Of a stretch of DNA of 64,000 nt, positions 54,437 to 62,406 are shown one piece after another. The first letter of the stretch is position 1. Each line of letters opens with the position of its first letter. This stretch comes from JBDGYW01 sp964580055. GTDB taxonomy: Bacteria > Gemmatimonadota > Gemmatimonadetes > Gemmatimonadales > GWC2-71-9. The position numbers and the translations under genes are program-made. The DNA is taken from the NCBI GenBank assembly GCA_964580055.1, contig CAZOJI010000006.1, positions 62,001 through 126,000 of the forward strand, in the 5' to 3' direction. The notes beneath the pieces are model-generated. The model was not told the DNA's origin. It saw only the letters and a program-made list of their open reading frames with translations, and searched no databases.

Positions 54437-56439
54437 CCGATTCCCGAGTTGTGCAAGAGGTCGAACAAGAATGGATCCCGATGTCCGACGGATGCCGTCT
54501 CGCGGCTCGCATCTGGATTCCGGAGAGTGCAACAAGTGATCCCGTGCCGGCGATTCTCGAGTACATCCCTTACAGGAAGCGCGATTTCACGGCGATCCGA
54601 GACTCCACTATCCATCGCTACTTCGCCCGTAACGGCTATGCTGCGTTGCGCGTGGATCTGCGCGGGAGCGGCGATTCCGAGGGTGTGTTGCACGACGAAT
54701 ATCTCCAGCAGGAGTTGGATGACGGCCTGACCGTGTTGCGCTGGATTGCCGCGCAGCCCTGGTGCAACGGATCGGTAGGTATGTTCGGCTTGTCCTGGGG
54801 CGGCTTCAACGGACTGCAGATAGCCGCGCTCGCACCTCCGCAGTTGAAGGCCGTAATCACCGTGGCTTCGTCCGACGACAGGTATTCGGACGACATCCAC
54901 TACATGGGTGGATGTGTCCTCACTGACAACCTTTCCTGGGCCTCCACGATGTTCGCATACAACGCCTGCCCTCCCGACCCGCTTCTGGTCGGCGAGCGAT
55001 GGCGGGACATGTGGCTCGAGCGTCTCGAGGGGAGCGGCCTTTGGTTGAAGACCTGGATGGAGCACCAACACCGCGACGACTACTGGAAACATGCATCCGT
55101 TTGCGAGGATTACGGTGCAATCCGCTGCGCGGTTTATGCTGTCAGCGGGTGGGCGGACGGCTACACGAACACCGTTTTCCGCCTGATGGATAACCTCGAC
55201 GTCCCCCGTCGCGGTTTGATCGGTCCGTGGGGACACAAGTATCCCCACATGTCCGAGGTGCAGCCGTCCATCGACTTTCTCGGCGACTGTCTCCGCTGGT
55301 GGGATCGATGGCTCAAGGGAATCGAGAACGGCATAGACCGAGAGCCGCGCTTGATAATGTGGATGGGAGAAGACCCCTCTCCCTTGTCGCTGGAGCAGGA
55401 AGGCCGTTGGATAGTCGAGCCGGACTGGCCGATCGAGGGCACGGAACCGACGGTTCTCACCCTGTGCCGGCACGGCCTCGACTTCGATCGCCCTGACGGA
55501 ACGGACGTGCCACTCGAGGTCCAGAGTCCTTTGAGTGTCGGGTTGTTTGCCGGCAAGTGGTACTCCTACGCGGCCAAGACGGACCTGCCGTTCGATCAGC
55601 GGGAGGAAGACGGCGGCGCCCTCGTGTTCGACACCGTGGCCCTCGACGAGGCACTGGAGATCGTCGGCGCGCCGCTGGTGGATCTCGATCTCTCCGTGGA
55701 CAAACAGGTGGCGACCGTGGCGGTGCGGCTTTCGGACGTGGGACTAGACGGCAAGGTCAGCCGCGTCACCTACGGCTTGCTCAATCTCACGCATCGCGAC
55801 GGGCGTCACGACCATCCTTTACCGGTTGAAGTCGGGCGGCGAATCCGCATTGGCGTCTACATGAACCACGTGGCGCACCGATTCGCTCCAGGACACAAGC
55901 TGCGGCTGGCCATATCAACGTCCTATTGGCCCCTCGCTTGGCCTCCGCCCGAGCCCGTGCGAATGAACATCTGGACCGGCTCGAGTTCACTTCTCTTGCC
56001 CGTGCGTCCTCCGCGGCCCGAGGACGATAGCTTCCAACCCTTCGGCCCTCCAGTGGCTGCGGAGCCGATTCCGTCCACGCTGCTCATTCCGGCACACCGG
56101 GAATGGTCGGTCAATCACAACCTCGCAAAGAACGAGTCGGTACTGCAGATCGTAAACGACGATAAGAAGTACCGGCTGGACGATATCGACCTGTCCGTGC
56201 ACCGGCAGGTGACGGAGCGATATTCTTACCGCAACTACGACTACGCCACCGTGCGCGGCGAGGTTGCGGCTCGTCGCACGTTCGAGCGGGGAGACTGGTC
56301 GATTCTAACGTTGACCCGCACGGTAATGACCTCGACGCGCACGCACTTCCGTCTCTCGGCGATCCTGGACGCTTACGAGGGTGACAGCCGAATTTTCGCC
56401 AAGACCTGGAACGAGATAATACCGCGCAGGTTTGTCTGA
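54433..56439 (+). CDS. CocE/NonD-family (X-Pro dipeptidyl-peptidase-like) hydrolase
   Basis: 668 residues from ATG 54433. The catalytic Ser121 lies in MFGLSWGGFNG, after the opening block ILEYIPYRKRDF and RVDLRGSGDSEG. The acid is expected in SGWADGYTN and the His in IGPWGHKYPH. The C-terminal 250 residues are the jelly-roll domain (SVDKQVATVAVRLSDV, HRFAPGHKLRLAIS). It hydrolyses esters or peptides; no signal peptide, so cytoplasmic. It overlaps the AIM24 remnant by 4 bp and is followed 20 bp later by an ATP-grasp gene, likely one operon. Confidence 0.9.
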   Translation: MTDSRVVQEVEQEWIPMSDGCRLAARIWIPESATSDPVPAILEYIPYRKRDFTAIRDSTIHRYFARNGYAALRVDLRGSGDSEGVLHDEYLQQELDDGLTVLRWIAAQPWCNGSVGMFGLSWGGFNGLQIAALAPPQLKAVITVASSDDRYSDDIHYMGGCVLTDNLSWASTMFAYNACPPDPLLVGERWRDMWLERLEGSGLWLKTWMEHQHRDDYWKHASVCEDYGAIRCAVYAVSGWADGYTNTVFRLMDNLDVPRRGLIGPWGHKYPHMSEVQPSIDFLGDCLRWWDRWLKGIENGIDREPRLIMWMGEDPSPLSLEQEGRWIVEPDWPIEGTEPTVLTLCRHGLDFDRPDGTDVPLEVQSPLSVGLFAGKWYSYAAKTDLPFDQREEDGGALVFDTVALDEALEIVGAPLVDLDLSVDKQVATVAVRLSDVGLDGKVSRVTYGLLNLTHRDGRHDHPLPVEVGRRIRIGVYMNHVAHRFAPGHKLRLAISTSYWPLAWPPPEPVRMNIWTGSSSLLLPVRPPRPEDDSFQPFGPPVAAEPIPSTLLIPAHREWSVNHNLAKNESVLQIVNDDKKYRLDDIDLSVHRQVTERYSYRNYDYATVRGEVAARRTFERGDWSILTLTRTVMTSTRTHFRLSAILDAYEGDSRIFAKTWNEIIPRRFV

Positions 56440-56459
56440 TATTCGCTTAGGGAGGAATC

Positions 56460-57761
56460 GTGACGAAGAGAAACGTGTTCGTCATCGGTCTGGATGATTT
56501 CAATCGGAAGCTGCTCGAAGCGTTGCCGCTGGCCGCGGAGTGCGAGTTCCATGCGGCAATAGACGTCAGCGAGATACGTGGCATCGATGAGTTCGATGTC
56601 GACGAACTCATCGACCGGGCCACTGAGCGGCTGAACGCCTTCAATGGACCGGTGGATGCTATTGCGACATACTGGGACTTTCCGGGAACCACAATACTAC
56701 CGGTGCTTTGTAAGAGGTTCGACGTACCCGGGCCCACGATCCAGAGTGTTCTAGCCTGCGAGCACAAGTACTGGAGCCGGCTTGAGCAACAGAAGGCGAT
56801 TCCGGAACACATTCCACAGTTCCAGGCATTTGACCCATTCGATGACGAGGCGTTCGAATCTATCGAGCTGGTTGCGCCATTTTGGATCAAGCCGGTGAAG
56901 TCATTCAAGTCTTACCTGTCCTATAGGATCAATGGACCCCAACATTTCCGCGAGGTAATACAGACTGTACGGCGGGAAATCGGCGGCATCGTGGATCCCT
57001 TCCGCTACCTGATGCGGCGTCACAGCAAACGACCCGAGTTTTCTCATCTGACGGAGAGTTGTATCGCGGAGTCGCCGCTGAACGGAGCGATGTGCACGCT
57101 CGAGGGATACGCCTTTGCTGGCGAGGTCGTCGGATATGCGGTAGTCGACTCCGTGCGTGAGGCCGACAGGTCATCCTTCTCTCGCTATGAGTATCCCTCC
57201 ACGCTGCCGCTGGAAGTAAAACACCGCATGATCGATGTGGCCCGCCGCGCCGTTCGGGAGATCGGCCTCGACCGCAGCCCCTTCAACATCGAGTTCTTCT
57301 ACGATGCTACGGGAGATGCCGTTTACCTCCTGGAGATAAACCCGCGGATATCGCAGGCGCACACCGACATGATGGAGAAAGTGCACGGCGTCTCGCACCT
57401 GCAGGTCATGCTCGCCCTGGCCTTGAACCGGCGTCCCAAACCCCTGGAGCACAAGGGTCCGTTTAACGTGGCCGCCCAATTCATGCTGCGATCGTTCGAA
57501 GACGGAACCGTGTCCCGTGTGCCCTCGGCGGAGGAGGTGAACCGGGTCGTCAGCGAGATACCGGGCACGAAGGTGAAGATCCTGGTTCAGCAGGGCCAGC
57601 GCTTGTCTGACCTCACACACCAGGACAGCTACAGCTTCGAGCTGGCAAATCTCTTTCTCGGAGGACGCGACAGGGAGGACCTGCTCGAGAAGTACAACCG
57701 TTGCGTGGCATTGCTGCCCTTCGAAATAGCTCGTGAGCACGGAGAGACGCGGATCAATTGA
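56460..57761 (+). CDS. ATP-grasp ligase
   Basis: 433 residues from GTG 56460 behind GGGAGGAATC. The N-terminal Rossmann-like part (VFVIGLDDFNRK) is followed by the ATP-grasp core: FWIKPVKSF (nucleotide-binding Lys), a large insert, FNIEFFYD and YLLEINPRISQAH with the metal-binding Glu and Asn. It joins a carboxylate to an amine or thiol with ATP. The tail after residue 340 (VPSAEEVNRVVSEIPG) is a small alpha/beta cap. Pairing with a CocE-type hydrolase suggests making and trimming of an amide or peptide metabolite. Confidence 0.82.
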   Translation: MTKRNVFVIGLDDFNRKLLEALPLAAECEFHAAIDVSEIRGIDEFDVDELIDRATERLNAFNGPVDAIATYWDFPGTTILPVLCKRFDVPGPTIQSVLACEHKYWSRLEQQKAIPEHIPQFQAFDPFDDEAFESIELVAPFWIKPVKSFKSYLSYRINGPQHFREVIQTVRREIGGIVDPFRYLMRRHSKRPEFSHLTESCIAESPLNGAMCTLEGYAFAGEVVGYAVVDSVREADRSSFSRYEYPSTLPLEVKHRMIDVARRAVREIGLDRSPFNIEFFYDATGDAVYLLEINPRISQAHTDMMEKVHGVSHLQVMLALALNRRPKPLEHKGPFNVAAQFMLRSFEDGTVSRVPSAEEVNRVVSEIPGTKVKILVQQGQRLSDLTHQDSYSFELANLFLGGRDREDLLEKYNRCVALLPFEIAREHGETRIN

Positions 57762-57886
57762 CTTTGCCGAGTCTTGCGGCGGTGGGCGGCCAAAAGGGTT
57801 TGACCTGGTTCGGACAGACACCGAGATCTGGAGGCGTTCGCCGGAGTCACCGCGAATGCTCTCCGCCATTGGTTGGGCGAGCAACC

Positions 57887-57931
57887 ATCAATTTGGCCGT
57901 GAACGCCCGGGACCCCATGGCGGACGGCGCA
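57887..57931 (+). pseudogene. Histidine-kinase N-box fragment
   Basis: One frame reads INLAVNARDPMADG, which matches the ATP-binding N box of hybrid sensor kinases (INLAVNARDAMPxGG). The flanks in the same frame have no kinase similarity and there is no start or RBS. It is too short for certainty. If real, it belongs with the lost hybrid kinase suggested by the receiver remnant at 14.7 kb. Confidence 0.3.
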
Positions 57932-58006
57932 AGTCCAGGGTCGAAACCAAGAGATCCTCTTGGTTGAGAACTAGGCGAGTGTGCGCGAGCTGCACCCCAT
58001 ACCTCG

Positions 58007-58024
58007 CCTTACACGATCCTTACG
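58007..58024 (+). promoter_or_regulatory. Direct repeat, likely response-regulator operator of the two-component operon
   Basis: CCTTACA (58007-58013) and CCTTACG (58018-58024) start exactly 11 bp apart, about 103 bp before the sensor-kinase start. OmpR/PhoB-family regulators bind 11-bp-phased direct repeats. The same heptamer occurs three times upstream of the outer-membrane-type gene at 60685. Confidence 0.55.
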
Positions 58025-58126
58025 TTACGCGAACGCATTGCCAACGCGATTGCGTTGCCTGCCACGACGGCGCGCGTTAGTGTAGGTAACATGACACTGC
58101 GAGATCCGTCATAGCCGCCGCGGCCT

Positions 58127-59833
58127 TTGTCGAGACACTACATGCGGGACTCTTCCAAACCACGTGCCGGCGCCTCACCGGGGTTGCTGCTCCTACTATC
58201 CCTGATCGCGCTCCTGGCGGTATCGCTCGGCCTGGGCTTTCACGCGTGGTCCGCCGCGCGTTCGCACCAGGAATCAGTCGAGCACACGCTGGAAGATTAT
58301 GCGAGTATGGCGGTTTGGGAGTACTCCAACGTCGTGCGCGACAACCTCGAGGAGTTCTGGTGGGAAGCGTTCGAAGAAGTCACCTGGGAGTGGCCGGGGT
58401 ACGGCGACCTGCCATCCGTTGACGTATTGGCCGATGAAACACGACACCTGCTGCGGCGGTACGAGTGCGAGTGCAGCAGCATCGGCAGTCCATTGGCGTT
58501 CTTCCGTGTGGATCTGCGAGACACCTCGATAACCACTGACGGCGACGCAACAACTTCCATAGCGGTACTGTCGCGGCTGGCAGACACTCTCGTCAGCCAT
58601 CGACAGCAATACGACCGTGAGCGAACCGGGCTGGTGATGATGCCGGCGGGATCGCTGCTCGATTCACCCACTCTAGTCACGTACTCCACGGCCTACGGCC
58701 GCAGTCGCAGGCGAGAGCCTCGAGCCCTTTTCGGGTTCCTGACGGAAGCCGATGCCTACGCGGAACTCCTGTCCCGTTGGTTTGTGGAACATCAGATCCT
58801 GCCGCCGTCCGTTACCGGCGGTTTGCACAACAGCTCTGTGCTCGATCTGTCAGTTCATATAGATCGCGGCTGCACGTTGTTCGAATCCGCCTCGGCCGAC
58901 CCATTGCAATACGCGGTCACGGATACCATGGGAGTCAAATACGGCGGAATGGTGGTCGAGGCAGCCATCAAACCGGAGGTCGCGGACCAACTCATCATCG
59001 GTGGTATGCCGCGGTCACGACTCCCGCTCATTCTCACGTTGCTCCTGATAACTGCCGCGTTGGGAACGGCTGCATTGTACCAGCTGCGCCGCGAGCGCCA
59101 GCTCGCACGGTTGCGTGACGACTTCGTGTCAGGCGTGTCGCATGAGTTGAGAACACCGCTGGCGCAGGTCCGGATGTTCGCGGAATTGTGGGATGCCGGA
59201 AAGCTGAGAACCGAATCCGAGCGCAGCCGCGCGGTCGGCATCATAAACCGGGAGGCGCGGCGTCTCACTCATCTGGTCGAGAACATTCTCCAGTTCTCCA
59301 GAGCCCGTCGCTCAATGGTCGACGTTGCCACTGAGCCTCTCGACGTGCGCGAGACCATTCACGAGGTGATAGAAGCATTCGGACCGCTGGCCCTGGCACG
59401 TGAAGTCTCGTTGACTCCGGACGTGGAGTCCGGTCTGATGGTGCGCGCCGACCGCGACGCACTCAAGCAGATGTTGCTGAATCTCTTGGACAACGCGGTG
59501 AAATATGGACCCGACGGGCAGACCGTGACTGTGCGAGGGCGCCGAGTAGGTGACAGGTTGCGGCTCTCGGTGAGCGACCAGGGGCCGGGCATCCCACGCA
59601 GTGACAGAAAGCTGGTCTGGGAGCCGTACCGACGTCTGCAACGCGACGCGACGGATGCGGCCACGGGAACTGGAATCGGGCTCGCCGTTGTTTCCGAGCT
59701 GACGGCACAACACGACGGAGCCACGTGGGTGGAGGAGGCCGAAGGAGGCGGAGCCTGTTTCGTGGTCGAGTTGCCGGGGGCCACGACCTCTGCGGGCGTT
59801 ACCAGCGCCCAGAAGCTCGAGCACGTCCCGTGA
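58127..59833 (+). CDS. Membrane sensor histidine kinase
   Basis: 568 residues (TTG 58127; ATG 58142 is possible). One helix at about 20-40, a large extracytoplasmic sensor region at 45-298 with a CEC pair, a second helix at 299-320, then no obvious HAMP and a kinase core: FVSGVSHELRTPLAQ with His339, LLNLLDNAVKYGP, DQGPGIP and GTGIGLAVV. All ATP-binding boxes are present. It phosphorylates the regulator encoded next; its TGA overlaps the GTG of that gene. The sensor part has no recognisable fold. Confidence 0.93.
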   Translation: MSRHYMRDSSKPRAGASPGLLLLLSLIALLAVSLGLGFHAWSAARSHQESVEHTLEDYASMAVWEYSNVVRDNLEEFWWEAFEEVTWEWPGYGDLPSVDVLADETRHLLRRYECECSSIGSPLAFFRVDLRDTSITTDGDATTSIAVLSRLADTLVSHRQQYDRERTGLVMMPAGSLLDSPTLVTYSTAYGRSRRREPRALFGFLTEADAYAELLSRWFVEHQILPPSVTGGLHNSSVLDLSVHIDRGCTLFESASADPLQYAVTDTMGVKYGGMVVEAAIKPEVADQLIIGGMPRSRLPLILTLLLITAALGTAALYQLRRERQLARLRDDFVSGVSHELRTPLAQVRMFAELWDAGKLRTESERSRAVGIINREARRLTHLVENILQFSRARRSMVDVATEPLDVRETIHEVIEAFGPLALAREVSLTPDVESGLMVRADRDALKQMLLNLLDNAVKYGPDGQTVTVRGRRVGDRLRLSVSDQGPGIPRSDRKLVWEPYRRLQRDATDAATGTGIGLAVVSELTAQHDGATWVEEAEGGGACFVVELPGATTSAGVTSAQKLEHVP

Positions 59834-60522
59834 CGGCGGTTCTGGTTGTTGAAGACAATGCCGACCTGGCATTTGGACTTCAGACCGCGCTCGAATCCGA
59901 GGGGTATGAAGTGCGAGTGGCATACGACGGTCGCTCAGGCCTCGAACAAGCCCACGCAAGCCGTCCCGACCTGATACTCCTGGATCTCATGCTTCCGGAA
60001 CTGGACGGATACAGCGTCCTGCGAGAGGCGAGACGCTCGGGGTTGGACATGCCCATCTTGATCCTGACGGCCAGGGGTGAAGAGGCCGACAAAGTGCTGG
60101 GACTCGACTGGGGCGCCGACGACTACGTTACCAAGCCGTTCGGAACCATGGAGCTGCTGGCCCGTGTGAGAGCATTGCTGCGGCGCACTCAGCCGGGGGA
60201 CGAGGACGTCGAAGGAACCGGCCCGGTGGAGAGATTCGGGGAAGTAGAAATCGACACGGCTTCGCACACTGTGCTGCGGCGCGGCGAGCCCGTTTCCCTC
60301 GCACCCAAGGAGTACGATCTGCTGCTTGCCCTTCTAAACCGCCGTGGAGCGGTGGTCACTCGCCTGGAGCTGCTGCGGGAAGTCTGGGGTTACGAGGCAG
60401 CCGTCATGAGTCGCACAGTCGACGTGCACGTCGCGGAGCTGCGGCGCAAGCTGGAATCCGATCCGTCCGATCCCGATCACATACTCACGGTCCGCAAGGT
60501 GGGGTACCGGCTGCAAACCTGA
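59830..60522 (+). CDS. OmpR/PhoB-family response regulator
   Basis: 230 residues from GTG 59830, overlapping the kinase stop. Receiver: VLVVEDN acidic pair, Asp52 in LILLDLMLP, Thr in LILTARG, Lys in YVTKPF. The C-terminal winged helix is complete: FGEVEIDTASHTVLRRGEPV, LAPKEYDLLLALLNRRGAVV, SRTVDVHVAELRRKLESDP, GYRLQT. It binds DNA as tandem dimers on 11-bp direct repeats. Such repeats lie before its own operon and before the next gene. Confidence 0.95.
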   Translation: MTAVLVVEDNADLAFGLQTALESEGYEVRVAYDGRSGLEQAHASRPDLILLDLMLPELDGYSVLREARRSGLDMPILILTARGEEADKVLGLDWGADDYVTKPFGTMELLARVRALLRRTQPGDEDVEGTGPVERFGEVEIDTASHTVLRRGEPVSLAPKEYDLLLALLNRRGAVVTRLELLREVWGYEAAVMSRTVDVHVAELRRKLESDPSDPDHILTVRKVGYRLQT

Positions 60523-60555
60523 GTTCCCTCGCTTGCGTCTCAATCAGTCACACTC

Positions 60556-60595
60556 CCTTACATGGACCTTACAAAGCGCGCAAACGCCCCTTACA
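60556..60595 (+). promoter_or_regulatory. Three phased CCTTACA repeats, likely response-regulator operator
   Basis: CCTTACA occurs at 60556-60562, 60567-60573 and 60589-60595: start-to-start distances 11 and 22 bp, so all on one face of the helix. They lie 34 bp after the regulator stop and about 90-130 bp before the outer-membrane-type gene at 60685. The kinase promoter carries the same motif with the same spacing. Confidence 0.62.
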
Positions 60596-60684
60596 TGGAG
60601 CGTACCACGAGATCACCTGCCCATGTTCCGGTTGTGTTAGACTCCGCTACCGAACCAACGAATACACCAACGGCTTGTACACGG

Positions 60685-61971
60685 ATGAAGCTCTCAATAA
60701 CGACACCGACCCTTTTTCTCGTCGCACTGGCAGGCAGCGGTCTCGCCGCGCAGGTAGCAAACAACGGCACAACCGCCAATGCATTGTTCGTGTTCGAGGA
60801 CTGCAACGCCCGCAACTGTGATTTCGAGCACTTCAGGCGTGAGATTGCCTGGGTGAACTGGGTGCGCGACCGACAGGACGCGGACGTCCACCTTCTCGTG
60901 ACCTCGCAAGACACCGGAGGCGGCGGCGAGCACTACACGCTGGACTTCATCGGCCAGCGCCGCTTCGAGGGTGTATCGAAGACCCGGTCCTACGTTTCCG
61001 ACCCGAACGACACGGATTCGGAGGTCCGGGAGGGCCTCACCAGGGCGATCGCACTGGGCCTGGTACAGTTCGCCGAGACCACGCCGATAGCGCCGCAGCT
61101 GCGAGTGGTATACGAGGAACCTGGAGAGATGGTAGTCCCGAGGCAGGAACACGACCCCTGGGACTTGTGGGTGTTCCGGTTCAGCGGTAATGCATCCGTC
61201 GAACAGGAGGCGACCGAAAGCGGCTACTCGTTCCGCGGCTCCGCTGACGCGGACCGTGTGTCCGATGCCATGAAGATCAACCTCTCACTGTCCGGACGTT
61301 ACAGCCGGGACCAGTGGGATCTCGATGAAGGAGAGACATACACGAACATCTCCGAGGATTACACGGCCGACCTGCTCATGGTCTGGAGTCTGACGGATCA
61401 CTGGTCTCTGGGAGGACGAGCCAACGCGAACCGATCGACATTCCTGAACCGCGATCTTGCGGTGGCCGCGGGCCCTACGCTCGAGTTCAACATCTTCCCC
61501 TATGAGGTGTCGACTCGGCGATCCATCACATTCCGCTACTCGCTCGAGATCTCGTCGTTCAACTACGAGCTGGAAACCATAGACGGTAAGACCGAAGAGG
61601 TTCTGCCGCGGCACGCGCTGCTCGTCTCCGCGGCGGTACAACAGCCTTGGGGTGAAGTGTTCGGGTCCGTTGAGGGAATTCAGTACCTCAACAATCCGGA
61701 AACCCATCGCATCAACACCTTCATCAACCTCGAGTACCGCTTGTTCCGCGGGCTCAACCTGGACGTGTTCGGATCTTTCTCCAGGATCAAGGACCAGTTC
61801 TTCCTGGCAGCCGAGGATTTGAGCGACGAGGAGATCCTGCTGGAGCGCAGGCAGCGCGAGACCGACTACCTGTTCGACATCGGCATCGGCCTCAGCTACA
61901 GGTTCGGCTCCAAGTTCGCCAACATCGTGAACCCGCGCATGAGCGGGGGACGGCGTCGCCACTATCGTTAG
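60685..61971 (+). CDS. Outer-membrane-type beta-barrel protein of unknown function
   Basis: 428 residues from ATG 60685. Signal peptide ends near GSGLAAQ. The first 180 residues hold a small alpha/beta domain (FVFEDCNARNCDFEHFRREIAWVNWVRDR, VHLLVTSQDTGGGGEHYTLDFIG) with a Cys pair. From about 190 the chain is a series of amphipathic strands such as INLSLSGRYSRDQWDL and ISSFNYELET. These end in a YRFG strand and a basic tail, as in barrels. The family was not recognised. It is likely controlled by the adjacent two-component system through the CCTTACA repeats. Confidence 0.72.
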   Translation: MKLSITTPTLFLVALAGSGLAAQVANNGTTANALFVFEDCNARNCDFEHFRREIAWVNWVRDRQDADVHLLVTSQDTGGGGEHYTLDFIGQRRFEGVSKTRSYVSDPNDTDSEVREGLTRAIALGLVQFAETTPIAPQLRVVYEEPGEMVVPRQEHDPWDLWVFRFSGNASVEQEATESGYSFRGSADADRVSDAMKINLSLSGRYSRDQWDLDEGETYTNISEDYTADLLMVWSLTDHWSLGGRANANRSTFLNRDLAVAAGPTLEFNIFPYEVSTRRSITFRYSLEISSFNYELETIDGKTEEVLPRHALLVSAAVQQPWGEVFGSVEGIQYLNNPETHRINTFINLEYRLFRGLNLDVFGSFSRIKDQFFLAAEDLSDEEILLERRQRETDYLFDIGIGLSYRFGSKFANIVNPRMSGGRRRHYR

Positions 61972-62406
61972 GGGAGATCGCGACAGAGTTGTGGAACCTG
62001 GCGGCCGGCATTGGTTGCGAGCAGACCGCGCAGGTTGTCTGCTCCGGCACCCACAGCCACCCGATTTCGTACCGCTATTCCAGCCTCTTGCCTATAAGGT
62101 TCGCAAAATCAACAAGTTACGTACCCGTATCGCAGTTCCGCAGGCCCGAAACCTGCCAAATTGACGTCCATCTCGAATTGGAAATGGATCGTTCCGAACT
62201 CGAGACGGAGCATTTCGGATTCGAAACCAGCCAGTCGAAAGCCTGGATGCCCTGCTAACCGCCCGTTACCTTGTTCGACAGATTGGCCGAATGGAATTGC
62301 CGCTTTTGCGCGCCGGTCGTCCACACTCGAGGGCGCAATCTCGTTCGGCTGAAGCCGTCCTCTCGCGAAGGTAGAGCCGTTCTCTTTCCAGAACAAAAGA
62401 GGAGAG
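61972..62406. other. Gene-free stretch, 435 bp
   Basis: Between the outer-membrane-type gene and the M28 peptidase. Small frames on both strands have no recognisable content, and no repeat or strong hairpin was found. Confidence 0.45.

Larger units (their letters stand above)
57762..58126. other. Intergenic 365 bp upstream of the two-component operon
   Basis: It contains a short histidine-kinase-like fragment (57887-57931) and the paired CCTTAC repeats at 58007-58024. No intact gene was seen. Confidence 0.45.

Noticed and set aside
54427..55473. Open frame of 348 codons on the - strand
   Set aside because: Antisense of the CocE-family gene, which has a full catalytic set in its own frame.
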